Below are positions 1-13,562 of a stretch of DNA of 64,000 nt, piece by piece (position 1 is the stretch's first letter; each line of letters starts with the position of its first letter). This stretch comes from Spirodela intermedia. Taxonomy: Eukaryota > Streptophyta > Magnoliopsida > Alismatales > Araceae. Location of the stretch: the NCBI GenBank assembly GCA_902729315.2, contig LR746264.1, positions 3,823,878 through 3,887,877 on the forward strand, read 5' to 3'. The position numbers were made by a program, and so were the translations under genes. The notes below the pieces were generated by a model. That model ran no database searches, was not told the DNA's origin, and saw nothing but the letters and a program-made list of their open reading frames with translations.

Positions 1-584
1 AATAACTGTATTATAAGCCCAAGGCCACCTTGATGGTCTTGTTATAAGGATAAAGCATAATAATTGCTGCTTATTGTCAGATCAAAAGATTATTCCCCAA
101 AGTAAGAACAATTGTTTATTATCTGGAAAAAAATAGCACTTAATCATGAGTAAGATTTTTTTCTGTCAATGGTAACCTTGTGTCAGAAGAGCATTCATAA
201 CCAGACACGAACTTGGTTATATGGCGTGGTAAATTTTGAATACTTCAATGTAGTTATATCAGACTACGCATCAGATTTCATAAGGAACGAACTGTGGAGA
301 AATATATGCCACTAGAATCTTTCATACAAGTCGAAAACATGTGGATGCATCAGAACTACAAATATGAGTTCACTAAGCGGATATCAGCAGTGGTCCGCAA
401 ACAAACAGCTTGCTGAGCTTGCAATTATCTCAATGATCTGATTAATTCAAACTCAGATGTATACGTCCCAATATCTAAAGTAAATTCAATGAGATTTATC
501 CTAACAGAGAGATAAGGCTATTGTTATAAATGAAAATAGGACCCGTGTATGGGCATAAAGTAACTAAGTAGGCATAAATTTTAC

Positions 585-3500
585 CTGGTCAAGCTTGTAA
601 AAGCCTTGCGTATCAGTTATAGCCTTCAATTGGTCATCCACTATTATTTTTACTTCATCAACTCCAACGCCCTTGTCATCTATGACACGGCCCCCAACAG
701 AAAACCCAGTCACCTAGTAATGCAATAGCAAAGGAAGAAGCTGTGAGCAAAAACGACCAGGAAACGTGTAGCACATCTTGATCAATTAAAAAGAGTTCAT
801 CAATCGAGTGGGATACTAAAGAGAGTAGTTTGATTGTCAATAAACATTTGCCCACAATTACAGTTATTCCTATGTGTACCTGTAAGGTTACAGGAACAAG
901 AATTTCATACAATTCTTGTATCTACAGAATGGCTTCAGAAGGCCCATAGCATAAATTAAATGGCAATTAGGGTCCATTACGGATAAAATATCACTCTACA
1001 AGCAACAGTAAAGGCACTACTATCAAGGACCTAAAGTATACGCCCTTTGTCAGATTTCAAAGAAGACAGCCAGCCAAGTCATTCATTTCAGACCCTACAA
1101 CGTCACAGTAATATTTTAGATGTAAATACTTATATATTCATCATGAAAAAATGACTAAACCTCGAGAAATAATTATTCTGAAGACACCCTCGATCATCAA
1201 AATATACTGGCAGTTTCTTTCTACACAATGTATGACCATTTATGAAGCTATACATGAAAAAAATAGAAAGGTAAAAAGTCTACAGCTCTTTAACAAGAAC
1301 TGGAAAGTATAAGTTTCCATGATTATCCTAGGAAGATGAATGCTAACAAATCACACTAAAGAAAAAATATGGCGAAAAGCTTGAAAATGTCAAAGATTCC
1401 ATGGTTTGTATACCGGGAAACTAAATCGTTACAGTCTGACTCCTCTACTCTCAACAAAGGTGATACTTTGTATACCAGAAAATCTTCTATGGTTTCTCTC
1501 GATCGAAATAGCTACAGCACAAGTCGGAGAATCATTATCCACCGTTCATTTTCCATTTCAAAGGAGTAAGAAGTAAGCTACTAAAGTCTCACTTGATCAT
1601 GTCCATGAAACTCAGCCTACATCTTATCAATGATTTTGAAAGACCCTTATCATGGCACACCAATCATCGATATAATGGATGCATATTATTAGAAGGTAAC
1701 AGTAAATCACAGGATTGAAGGAGCGTAACTCTAAAATTTGATAAAAAACAAGAAATATGTACAAAGAGATCTTGTTGACGAGGGAGATAGGGTTCTACTC
1801 AATGGTACAAAGCTAATTTAAAAAGTGACGTTACATGATGTAGCAATTCATATTGTAAACCATCAAAGCTATCAAAAGCACCTACTCAAGGGAACCCCGC
1901 TGTTGAACGGGGAGATGGTCTACTAAAGAAGTGAAGGTTTGACAGAACTGGAATCCTAAATAAAACATGATTAGCGACTACTAAGGAGACTTGGGAGTGA
2001 AGATTCCTCATGGTTTCACCATTCCCACATACGTCATCTGCCAAAACCCCAAGCAATCTCTTTCTTCAATGCGAAAAAAAATATCAAAAAGCAAAAGATT
2101 TCGTGCCCAACAATGGAAATAAACAATGGAAGCTGTCAAATGGTGTGCCCGTTATGAATCATAAAATGTTACCCACGAGAACAACAAAATATGACAGTTC
2201 ATTGTGCCAGAGGATGCAAAAACAGCATACATGATCCAATTTATATTATTAATATCAGAGATTCCTGTTAGATTTGGGTAACATATTACGACCCATATTT
2301 ATTTCATACATGACCCATTCCATATGTCGGAAATGGACATAGCTTACACATTGAAGGGAGACTACAGGAGAAAATTACGATTTATTTTTCTTATAAACCA
2401 CACAATGGCCTAAGACGATTATCATGATTCAAATAGCATTTTTCTGGAACGATAGCGTCCAAAGGAAATAACAAGTACTCTATATTCTCAGTTAACTAAA
2501 TTTGAGAACAGGAAAATAATTAATTTCACAGTAACGCCATCACCTAAATCTAGTTTTTAAACCAAATTAAACAGCCAACAACATAAGACGATATTTTTCA
2601 CAAAACAAAATATTTTGAAAATTTTCCAGTGAGATTGGCTAGCAATATAAAGGTCAAAAAATTTCAATTTTCCAGTGAGATTGGCTAGCAATATAAAGGT
2701 CAAAAAAATGACTATACCAACGTCATCAATGAAATCATTAATCACCATACCTGAAATTTTTGTGAAATAGAGATATGACGGTGCTCAACAGAAACACTAA
2801 GTGAAGGCGGAGAAACATCAAAAACTGTGTTCTCACCCTTGTAAAAGGGTAACAGCTCATAACGGCCTGTGTCACAAAGATAATTCGTTATCACTTGAGA
2901 ATAGGTTGATCAGTTATCTGCCAGAGAAGAACCATTTAATGATGCTGGTTATCAGTTAAACAGAAGAGAGGTACATTTAAGGAAGATAGAAAACATTAAA
3001 AGTCTACTCTCAAGTCCATCAACAATAATAAGCCATGCTACAACCGAAACAACACTCGTGGAAGGTCACGAGCCACATCACAGGTTTCACCCTCAAGATG
3101 AGCATTCAAAATATTACATTCAAAAAAGCATATCCCAGAAACCCATCAACAATTCAATTCTTTCCAAGCACTTATGGCACCAACGTCCACTGCGTTATAA
3201 TCAAATAGTGGATAGATTCTAAAAAACCTATTAAGCAATATACTCTTGTGTTTTAAAAAATGTCCTTCAATTTTTTTCCTTTAATTGCATCAGCCAAGAG
3301 ACAAGTCTAATCCGACTTCATATTAAATGAGGCTAAACAATGACAACTATAGGGGAAAAAAACATGAACGTATTGGTTTTGCAACTTTTAGAGTACCAAC
3401 AGATTTCAAAAAGGCACATCTAGAAGCTTCATTCAAATGCGTTCTCTTCAAAATACCCCAAACCTTTCCTAGCTCCCCTCATTTTTTTTTTTTGTTTCTC

Positions 3501-6500
3501 TCTTGACTCAGTCCTCCCATTCTCAAGAAGACGATATGCACAGACGCCAATGCTGTGTAGCACAGCTGTGGATATACATTGCCTCAGTTATTTCCATTTT
3601 TTACCCTTTTCCAGTTGCCGCTCTCGCAGTGCTCAGTGCTCATTTTTTACACAGACGCTATCCTATCCTTTTCCCTTCTTTCCCTCTTCTCACTGCAGAC
3701 TACTTTCCCTTCTTCTTTTTCATCTATTCTCTTCTAATTCATCTCTTCCTCTAGCAGCAAAGGGGAAGGCCACAAAAGATCTAGCCATAAAAGGAATTGA
3801 CCCAATCTAATTGATATATCCTGGCCACCAGCCAATTCGTTGTTCAAGAGGTCAAGCTTTCCCCCTTCAAAAAACTTAGGAAGCCAAATAAGACCAGAAC
3901 TGGCTTATTTCATATCAAGGGTAGTGTGTCAAAGCTATATGTCATCAAAAAGCATCAATCCAGTCCTCAGATGAAATCCTAATGAAAGAATGAATCACAA
4001 ATTTATGTAGAACACCCCCCCCATCCATCAGAAAACCATCAATACTCCATAAAAATGGGTGCTCCAAAAGTTCATGTCCTCGAACTTGGAGACTGTTGAT
4101 TTGGGTACTTTATCCTTCGCCTTTTGATAGGAGATGCCATGCAATCATTACAGGAACATTAATGAGGACGTCAGCCTGTGAGCAAGAGGCTGGGAAAAGA
4201 TAAAAGTCCATTTCACCACATGTTGTAGAAAATGGGATCTCTTCTGGTTCAAACTACCAACTGCGGCACATTGCAGAATACGTTACATTGACATACTTTA
4301 TTCATGGGACAGTGCTCCTTTCCAATTGCACATGATATTGGCACGAGATCATGAGATGGGAGAAAAAGATCCTAGATGGACCCAAAGGTTTTTGTGACAA
4401 TCAAAATTTGGTCCATTGCAGCATACGTGGTGTAAACAACACAAGCTACGAGACCCACCAATCTGGCACAACCATGAAACGCCTTAAGACTACAATAGTT
4501 TCATTTCCAATAATGTTAGACAACGTTATGTTCACATTCGACGTAGGTACTCTCCCTAGTCTCAAAGAAATTGAATATAAATAAATATATATATATGACA
4601 ATAATGCAGCTATTTGAGTATTAATCCCTTTGTAGGTCAAAAGAGTATGAGCATCCTGGTGTCTTAATAGATGGACATAATAGAGAGACCACTGCAAACA
4701 CATAACATGAGCATCCTGGTTTAGGTGTAGAGTCATCATGAACTGTGGAAATTTTGACAGTATGAACTGTCATCATTATTTGGAAAACACAAAATATAAC
4801 TGCCACTTTAAGTTCATTTTCCCGTTTTAAAAATACACAACTCCACTATAAGTATATAGTAAGAAAATATAGAAAATAAAAAAGAGTCGACTATATGGAA
4901 GTTTAAAGCGAGAACTCTACCACAAGGCATTGACTTGAATATGAACTTCCCATCCGCATCAGATATGGCGTGGCAAAGGGCATTTTTCTCTATTGGGGAT
5001 TTACCAGAACCCTGGGGACAATGTACTCCAGAAACATCATCCGAGTATAAATATATATGGACCCCCAAAATGGGGTTGCCCTGCAACAATCCAAACACAT
5101 TTTATGCCTGACAATAACAGAAAATCAAAATAACACATACAAAATTCAAGTAGAAAATATCAACGTCATACAAAAGACTTAGATTACCATTACTTTCAAT
5201 GCAGAACAATAAATACACCTTAATTTGGAAAAGCGTATAAATTTCAGTAATTATTTCAACAGATTTCAGCGGTGTACATTTATTTGAGAAACAAAGGCCC
5301 TCAAGATCTATACAAATGTCATAGCTATGCAAACACCAGGTCCAAGTCAACGCTTTCTTTATTATTTATTTTTTGTCTGTCTATGAAACGAAGATGTCTT
5401 TATTGAAAAACTGAAGGAAAAATCATCTAAATGCTGGAAGATTTGTTCGAAATCCTCAAGTAGAAAAACCAACTACTAGATGATTTTTGGCACGACAATG
5501 GATTTCGAGAAGCATCAAGACAATTCCCACCAACGAACTGGGTACAGGCTCCACAGAAATATATGAGGTCCAGAGTTAAAAGAGTCAGATTTCCTTAACT
5601 TCAAAATGTTGACAAGACCATGTCACTGGAATACGATGAGCAGGTTTCAAATGTATAACAATGCAATTTCCAACGTAAACAAAGGAAAGCTGAGACAGAC
5701 TGTTGATTCTCATATCACGAAATCCAGAGCCTAAGAGGTCAAGCTTCCTTGTATGGAAGCTTTTAAGAGCTAATATTTTTATCATATATAGAGCATATCA
5801 TTCTTAAAGCCACGGAACATAACAATACACCATCCTAGTCCCTTTCAAAAGCAATTCTCTGTTGAACGTCAATTCCTTTTAGCTAATCCAACCGAGGTAT
5901 TATCCACAATTCTATGAAAAAAAACCTCTGTATGTTGATAAAATGTTCCTAACATTTTTTACATTTAATTAGATTCAACATCCATACATCTTCATTAAGT
6001 CAACGCATCATAATAAATAAAGTCTGTCAAATGATCCATGAAAAATCCGGTAAGACAAAAGACAAATTTGATCATAACAAATTATAATATACATATGTAA
6101 GACAGATCACCTGAGACATTACAGAACCACGAATGTCATATCCTGAGACAAAGAAAATATCATCAACCAAAGCATTTCCAAAACCTAAGTTGACCTGCAA
6201 AGAATAAATTTCTGTTGGTAGTGTCTCAATGAATTTCGCAAAATAAAAGGCTACTGAGTGTGTCAAACCTCAGAAGGACCTCTAAGTTCAATTTCCAAGC
6301 TTGGATGTGAAGCCTGTAGTTTGTATTGTCCTACACGTAATTAGAAAAAAAATAAGGGCACTCCCTGCATCCAATCTAAGTCTGTGAACGTAAATCATTT
6401 TAGAAACATCTACACTCAGGCGAGCAATCAAGAAGAAAACGTTACTAATACTAGTAATTTGGTTATAAAAAAGAAATTTAAGGAAACCCAATATGGCAGG

Positions 6501-9500
6501 CTACGGTTAAATGGTAATAAATAACTGGGAAAACAGCACAATATCTGAAGGCCTGTTTATCTTATAAATGGGAAAATTTGAGAAGGGGTTTTTACACCAT
6601 CATGAACTTCAAATTTAGAAGGATGATCCAAAGTGAAACTCTTCCAGCACCAGATTTCATGAGTGAAAGTTCGAATTTACAACCATGTCGACATCTACAG
6701 AGCAGGTTCAAGAGTGTTTAACTGTTCCCCTCCGGGAAAGGAACAAATTTGTTGGAAAAAATGTCTCATTAAACTCTCACATAAGCAACACAGTATACCA
6801 AGAGGCATTTTCTTGCCAGATGCATCCACAGAAAAAATGCAACCATCCACAGATGTTTAATATGGAAGTAGTGCGGCCACTTTAACTGAAAATATGAAAG
6901 AAGCAGGACTTGGAAGCGACATGGCCATCTCCATCTACTGTAAAGGATTTCCTAATTGAATGGCAAAGGAAAAGGAAACAAACATAGAAGTGTAGTGCTG
7001 AATGACACAATGAACATGGATAAGATAATTACTGACAAGCAGAAGCATCCAACAATATGATGATTAACTGTAGGGCACTTTGCCCTAGCTAAAATATAGC
7101 TGAATTCCTTTAGGTATCTTAAGAATGCCACCAAATCCCACCCTCTCCACTTTCCTGTTACTCTCACAAACCACAGCGACTCTCAGTGGTGTAAGAAGCC
7201 TCATGCCCTATTGTTTCTAATGAACTCTGGAAACCACTGCTTGAATGTTTCTCTGAAGCCATAAGACGAAATCCAAACCCTTCCAAATCCAAATATTCTT
7301 CTCTACTCTTGATCCTCATGTCAAGGTTATAATTTGAAAATGGCCCTGACAGCTCTTAAATTTCGGAGCTTTATCTCTTATTCTAAATATTCAGATACTG
7401 AAAAACTTTCCAGCTGGGGTTCAACACCATTATCTAGTAAGCTGCTTCAGATGAACTTTCAACTCACGATGGTTGATGTTGGAGAGTTGATAGTCATGAA
7501 TCCATTTTTCTAACAGCTCAATCTCAGCTCCAATTTAGATAGCCTTTCCTTTCCCAAGGCAACCTGAGAATTAGTAACACCAACACATGCCATTGTGCTG
7601 AACATAATTCTTCATGTTCAGTAGTTTATTGAAGAGTTTTTCTCAATATTTTCCCAAGAAGTCCATGCATCAAATCAAAGTCCAAGGCGGTCCAAGATTT
7701 ACTTCTTCACAGAAATACTAAAGCCCTTTTCTGAAATCCAATGCTCCGAGGATGTTTTAGTTTCACTAAATAATCTGGCCTCTGCTGTGTTCACATAGCC
7801 ACCTAGGCATGTCCAGCTTCCTCTTTTCTAGTTAATAAAAGCAGAGTCCACAAGTATCGAATTTGAGTCTCATGTAGGCAAATTATATATCTTACTTTGG
7901 CTTATATCATATTTAACAACTTTGACTTCCCCATATGTTTGATCACGTGATACTCCAACCTATAACCTCCGTCACATAGTTCTGAACAAATAGCAACTCT
8001 CATGCAAATCTCACCGCCCCTTCCTAGCCTTCACTTCGTATAGTGTAGTTCTATCCATCTTAGTTTTCAATGAAGTCCCATCATTTCTCTTCTTTTAAAC
8101 AACATATGGTTCTACTCCTCCCATTACTTTTTGAGGAATGACTTAACAAATGTTAAGTTTTTAATACCCTTGTGCACATAAACTTATCAACAGAACCCTC
8201 TGTGAATATCTTCCCAACTTCTTTGTCCTAGGCCTTGAATTCCACCTCTACTTCCATCCTTTTGACTAATTCTTCCCAAGGACTACGTTTAGTCTTAATT
8301 ACTTAATCTTCAACCTCATTTGAATTCATCCCGTGCAAGGATAATCCCCTCACTACTTTCTCTGTCCGATCTCACTAGCTCCAGTTTGCTGTAAAACATT
8401 GGCACAAAATCCATTGATTTTTTAAAAGAAAAATTTACATTCAGTACAAGACATTGGAGATAGAACTTCATCCTGCAAGATTTTCACAAGATTATCAGCA
8501 CCATTGTGGTTGCCTTTAAGACTTCCAGAGACAGACTAACAAAGCTAGAGTGTTTTCCTTTCAATGTTAACCTATTAACCTCCTTCCATATACAAAACTC
8601 GCAAAAATCATCTGAAATCACGGCAGATTTCATAAGTTCAAAGAAATTCCAGTTTGCACTAAGTTACATAAACTCTCTTTCCCCTTGATAGTTGCTGCCT
8701 CTCAATTATATGTCAAGAGGAAATATAATTGTTCAAGATATTGGACGTAAGCTTCATGGCATGATACCTTCTCTCTACCACAGGCCTCCTCAATGTTCAT
8801 CTTAACAACTGATCATTTCCATCTTTCAGAGCTCAATGTAATAATTACAGATCCAAGTAAACTTAGCATTGGAGTAATATCACCCGAGTATTAAGTGCAT
8901 TCAACTATTATATAACAAATTCTTAATAGCAGTACAATACGTATCACAACTTGAAATTCGAAGTTGAGTAGTCAAGCATTTGTCATGAAAGAACGATTAA
9001 ATCAGAAATGCTTTGAGTCGTATTTTGTGTACCATAAACCAACATTTTTAAGTCAAAAGGTAACTATGCAGAAATAAAGGAACTAACAAAGACCAATTAA
9101 ATATTTTTAGTCTAAGGGAAGATCTCAAACGAAGACAAATTAACAATAGAAAGGAGCCATCTCAAACCTGGAATTATATTGGTAAAAGCGTAGTTCCCAG
9201 TTTCTGATGTTAGGACTGACGAAACAAGGTCACCTGAGGATGACAGCAGATCAACTTTTACATCATACGGCCCTCCATCTTTTGCAGCACAGCTTTCACC
9301 ACCGACCGCTCCATTAACTTTTCCAGATATCATGAACCTACAGGGCAGAATTGCAGTTTCTTATGAACCAGGCATCTATGAGAACTGTTCATTTGAGAGG
9401 ATAACTGTTTCAAATTTTTCATAAACATGAATAGAGCTAGAAGATACAGACCCGGTGAACTGGAAATTAATGTCTGCATTTGCATTGCATCCGTTTTGAT

Positions 9501-12500
9501 CAATCGCAACAGCAACCTATTTAATGTTTGATCAGAAACTGTCCTTCAGACTTTATGCTCAAGTAACATATTAAGAACTGAGGGATGCTCTATACCGAGG
9601 ATAAGAAAGGATCTACATTAGTAGAAAAAAATCACCTTCTCTGGTTCCCATGACCAACCATCTGGTCCCCGAACTTTGATAATAAATGAACCCTGCAAAC
9701 GTTATCAGGTTGTTTAAACAGAAGAGTAAAAGAAAAGGTAGGCATTCAGGAAAAGAGTTTTACCAAAAAAAGCTGGAAAAATAGAAAAATTACAGAAAAC
9801 GAATTTTCACGGAGAACGAAGAATCAACAAGTCCGTCACCATCTTCATCGACCAAATTTAGATATCATAGTTAGATGGCACAGACTCCCCAATCTGTTCT
9901 CCTATTTGACGTGAACACATTCAACATGAAAATATTTCTTTGATATCTCCATCCAACTGCGTTTTGGTCTCCATTTCCCTTTGGATATCTCATGAAAATC
10001 ATATTGTTCCTCAACAGAAGCTGAGAAGCTTATAGGAAATGTTTCAAGAGAAAATAGGTAAACCAATACGTGGATATGATGAGCTCAACATGAAAAATGA
10101 AAACTTCAGAGTAGTTAAAATAATTTATTATGGCTCCGTTTGTCCTAGTCTGACGTCACTGTCACCTTATTATATGCGTCAGACAATGAGTAAACATATT
10201 CATGAAAACATTCATATTTAGTCGTATGATATTGACCAATACATCCAAATATATGAGATACGTCCAAAATTTTGTTCAAATTTATCACTAGCTATTTTCT
10301 TTTATAACGAATGAGACAGCCACACAAGTATGACGTACCACAGAAAGCGAAATGAAATTCTAGATATGAGGACTAGCACAAACATAGCATGAAATTTAGA
10401 TATGTTGGGGGAATGAAAGTCCTTGATCCCACATATTTCTCTAGTGATCACAGGCCATTAGTTTTCATCCATCTGCAATTTTCCTTTTCATTGAACCTCT
10501 TCTTCTCTATCATCTGTCAGCAAGCAGCAAGCGCAGCTCTTTCGTCATGTTCCTCCTGTAATTACAATATAGCGGGATACTGGATGCTACTGACAGCAAA
10601 GTTCGGCCGATTTTTTTTCTTCCTTTAATTTCAAGAGTCAGAGAACCATGAAATCAAATCATCTATCATGAAAGTGATTATTGGAAGTGAATTAGAATTG
10701 TAACCAATTCAGATCGGAATCGAAAGATTTTGTTATCTGATGGATCGCAATAAACTTTACCTACCATGTTGCATCCACATGTTGAGAACTAGATTCCGGC
10801 CTAAAGTCTAAACTAACTTTTGTTATTAGTTTTCACTCCTGTCTTAAGACCCAAACAAATAACTCATAATATGATTACATATTTTTGACATCCATATGAA
10901 CCACGACCACATATACTTAAGTATGATGTTAATGTAAGTGTTCAAATACTGGTGGGAATCATAGCAGAAACAGTATTTGATGATATTGATCAAACTAATC
11001 CAATAAAAGTTCCAATCAAACTTAGCATCCAGTTTCTTGTTAAAACGATACAAAAACAATGTTACTTAATTATCAGGTAAAATACAATACAGAAGCCAAG
11101 TGAAGTATGGAATTTTGGATTAAGTAACTCGGCATACCATTTGCCTCATACTATACAACTCAAACTAGAATCAACTAAACTAGTAATAGATGTAGGCAAT
11201 GAGCCTACTGCTAATCTGCAAATCTGTCAAAACTATCTGACAAGTAGAATGAAGCAGACCCAAGTTACCCTACACCAAAATCTGCCTCATGATGGCCCAA
11301 TAAGACATTAGGAAACCATGTTGAAAGAGAAATCCCTCGTGCGAATGCAGCAGATCCTGAATTCTACCACATAACCAAGCCATTATTCTTTTTCTATGCT
11401 TTTTTGGATGGTGGGTGGGGTGAGGCGGATATTGACCGATGACAACGTTCTTCTTTCAGAAAAGGAGAAAGGCATTCTTCTTTAGCAAAGATTAACCATA
11501 AACCAGTTAAATTGTGATTACAACAGATTCATAGTAACGAAAATACTCTTGAAAGGAAGCAAATTGTAATTATATGAAAGTACAAAATGCTTTTATCAGC
11601 TATGAGGTTTGCAAGGCATATGGATGGATACTTTTAGCAGCTACACATTGACTGTGAAATTAGGACAAAACAATAGAGGCTTTGCAATCGTATTTGTGTT
11701 AACCAAGGAAAGCAACATATTGAAGAATAACATCAATGAAAAATTAAAACATTGATAAACATAGTATTTCTAGAATCATGCACAAATAAAAGTACCACAT
11801 TGTGATTTGCACTGTAAAGTCAGTTTATGGATGAAAGGAATTGTCATCCAGGAAAAGATAGTATATTCAAGAAAACAGTACCTTATCATACACTGGGATG
11901 AAGTAGTAGCCATTTGGAGCACACTGAGTGTTGTCTTTCAGTAATCCATCAACAGTGCGAAGCTCAACCTATCATGCAGTAAGGCATTTTATCAAATATT
12001 TTAGGCCAAAGTACTATAGCTCTCAATTGAGCCAAGAACAGTAAATGGCATTATAGCTCTACTATAACGCCATTTGCCAAACTGAATCGTAGTTAACTAT
12101 AAAAAGCAGAGGCTAACTGCAGGAGGTAGAAAAAGTAAGCAAGGAGGAAAATAATTCATAAGAAAAGAAAACTAGATGTAAGTACACATAAGGCGTTGTG
12201 ACATAGCGAGTGAGAAAAAACAAATGAAATTACATAGGTCCTATGAGTGACTGAAATCAGACTGCCAAGACACCAGTGCAATTGGCAACAGCCACAGCTT
12301 TTGGCAGTCTCACTGCACCAATATTCATTGACTGTTTCTGTTCTTGACATCCTATGGGATACAAGGTAGGAAGAATATAATAATGCATGTGATTATTAAA
12401 CAGACTATTGTCAACTTGCATCTTAACATTGGAGGCATTTGATCTGACTTTGGGGGAGTAAAAGGAGAGCAAGCTAAATATTTGGAGCTCGCATCGCCAC

Positions 12501-13562
12501 CCTAGCATTCTAGTTGAAAAATAACTTTTTTGACTCTTTGAAAGAGTATAGTTGGAATATAAATGAACATTTATGCAACAAAAAAAAGGCCATGACAGAC
12601 TCCATGACAGTTTTCTCGTCAAATGGCCAATGTTACCCACAAACGATGGAATCTGATGCCACGATCTCATGTGCAAAATATATCGCACAAATAGTTGTCT
12701 GCCAGCGGTGCACATATTTTTTAAAAATAATAGTCATACCGCAAACATGTTTTCTTTGAGGCAAGTATGGTCAGCAAAGCTAGCATGTAATGAAAAATTA
12801 TCCCCCAATTAATAATTATCAAGTACAGTAAAGTAAAAAATGCAATGAGACAAAGCATTAAGGTAAGCTGATATCTCACTAAGAACAAAAATCCCAGTAT
12901 CTTCGTGTTGCATCAAGAAAAAAAGTTGTCTTTCATAGGGATTGACTGGCTTTCTGATAATGATTAGTTCTGAGATGTTTTCCTCAAACGATTAACTGAA
13001 AACATTCAAATGATAGTGACAATTATGATGCCTTTATATCATGTTCCATGATTCTCTAGTTCATGACGATCTTCTGATCCTAATTTTAAAATTAAAGACA
13101 ACAGATGAAAAAAAAATGAACTGATATCATTAAACAATCATTCGGCTGGTTGGGCTACGAGAAATTACTTTCATGTATCCAATCAGTTATTTTAGGCGAA
13201 GAATAAAGGCAGTGTTTTCCATTCTCTGCGGACAGAGAGAAGCAGAAAACGTTTCCCAGACTGAACCATACCGTCACGTGCGAGTAGTCCAGTTTCGCCT
13301 CCGAAGTCTTCCTCCTTTTGATCAGAGCCTGGTTCGCCTGGTCAAAACGAAATTAAACGCCACCAATGCGGAACAAAATTCAGACCTTTTCAACGGACTG
13401 CCGTCCTCCACCTCAAATTTACGGCACTGTTCACCAGCAAAAATCCGAACGCCCGGGATCGCTCACCTGTACGAACCCACCGCAGCCGTGGATAGAGTCA
13501 GCCGCGGCCGAGCCCGCAGCGAGGACGATCACGAGCAATGGCAGGAGATCGACCACCGCCAT
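585..13562 (-). CDS. NOMO: NOMO-like (nodal modulator) ER membrane protein, N-terminal 364 codons, 3' part outside window
   Basis: Coding exons on the minus strand, in transcript order: 13562-13467, 13337-13272, 11968-11882, 9692-9636, 9516-9452, 9337-9168, 6330-6269, 6194-6111, 5080-4921, 2866-2751, 713-585 (1092 bp, phase consistent). The start ATG has G at -3 and +4 and opens a signal peptide (AVVDLLPLLVIVLAAGSA) followed by the mature start DSIHGCGGF. Conserved blocks, recognised from memory of the Arabidopsis At3g62360 family, include AKLDYSHVTVELRTVDG, GPDGWSWEPEK, DINFQFTGFMISGKVNGAVG, VDDIFFVSGYDIRG and GNPILGVHIYLYSDDV. These are repeats of the carboxypeptidase-regulatory/carbohydrate-binding-like beta-sandwich type facing the ER lumen. 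In animals NOMO works with nicalin and TMEM147 in an ER complex; a plant equivalent is inference. Family members are about 1,200 aa, so about a third is present. No downstream exon was recognised in 1-584. Confidence 0.93.
2621..2706. repeat. 46-bp tandem duplication in an intron of the NOMO-like gene
   Basis: A unit beginning ATTTTCCAGTGAGATTGG occurs at 2621 and again at 2667, almost identical over about 40 bp. It lies in the intron upstream of the acceptor side of the exon ending at 2751 and is not coding. Confidence 0.85.

Noticed and set aside
3503-3810. Two overlapping hydrophobic plus-strand frames antisense to a NOMO-like intron
   Set aside because: They arise from T/C-rich intronic DNA; hydrophobicity follows from composition.
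12257-12715. 152-codon minus-strand frame inside a NOMO-like intron
   Set aside because: It lies between the exons at 11882-11968 and 13272-13337, which join in phase without it, and its translation resembles no part of the family.
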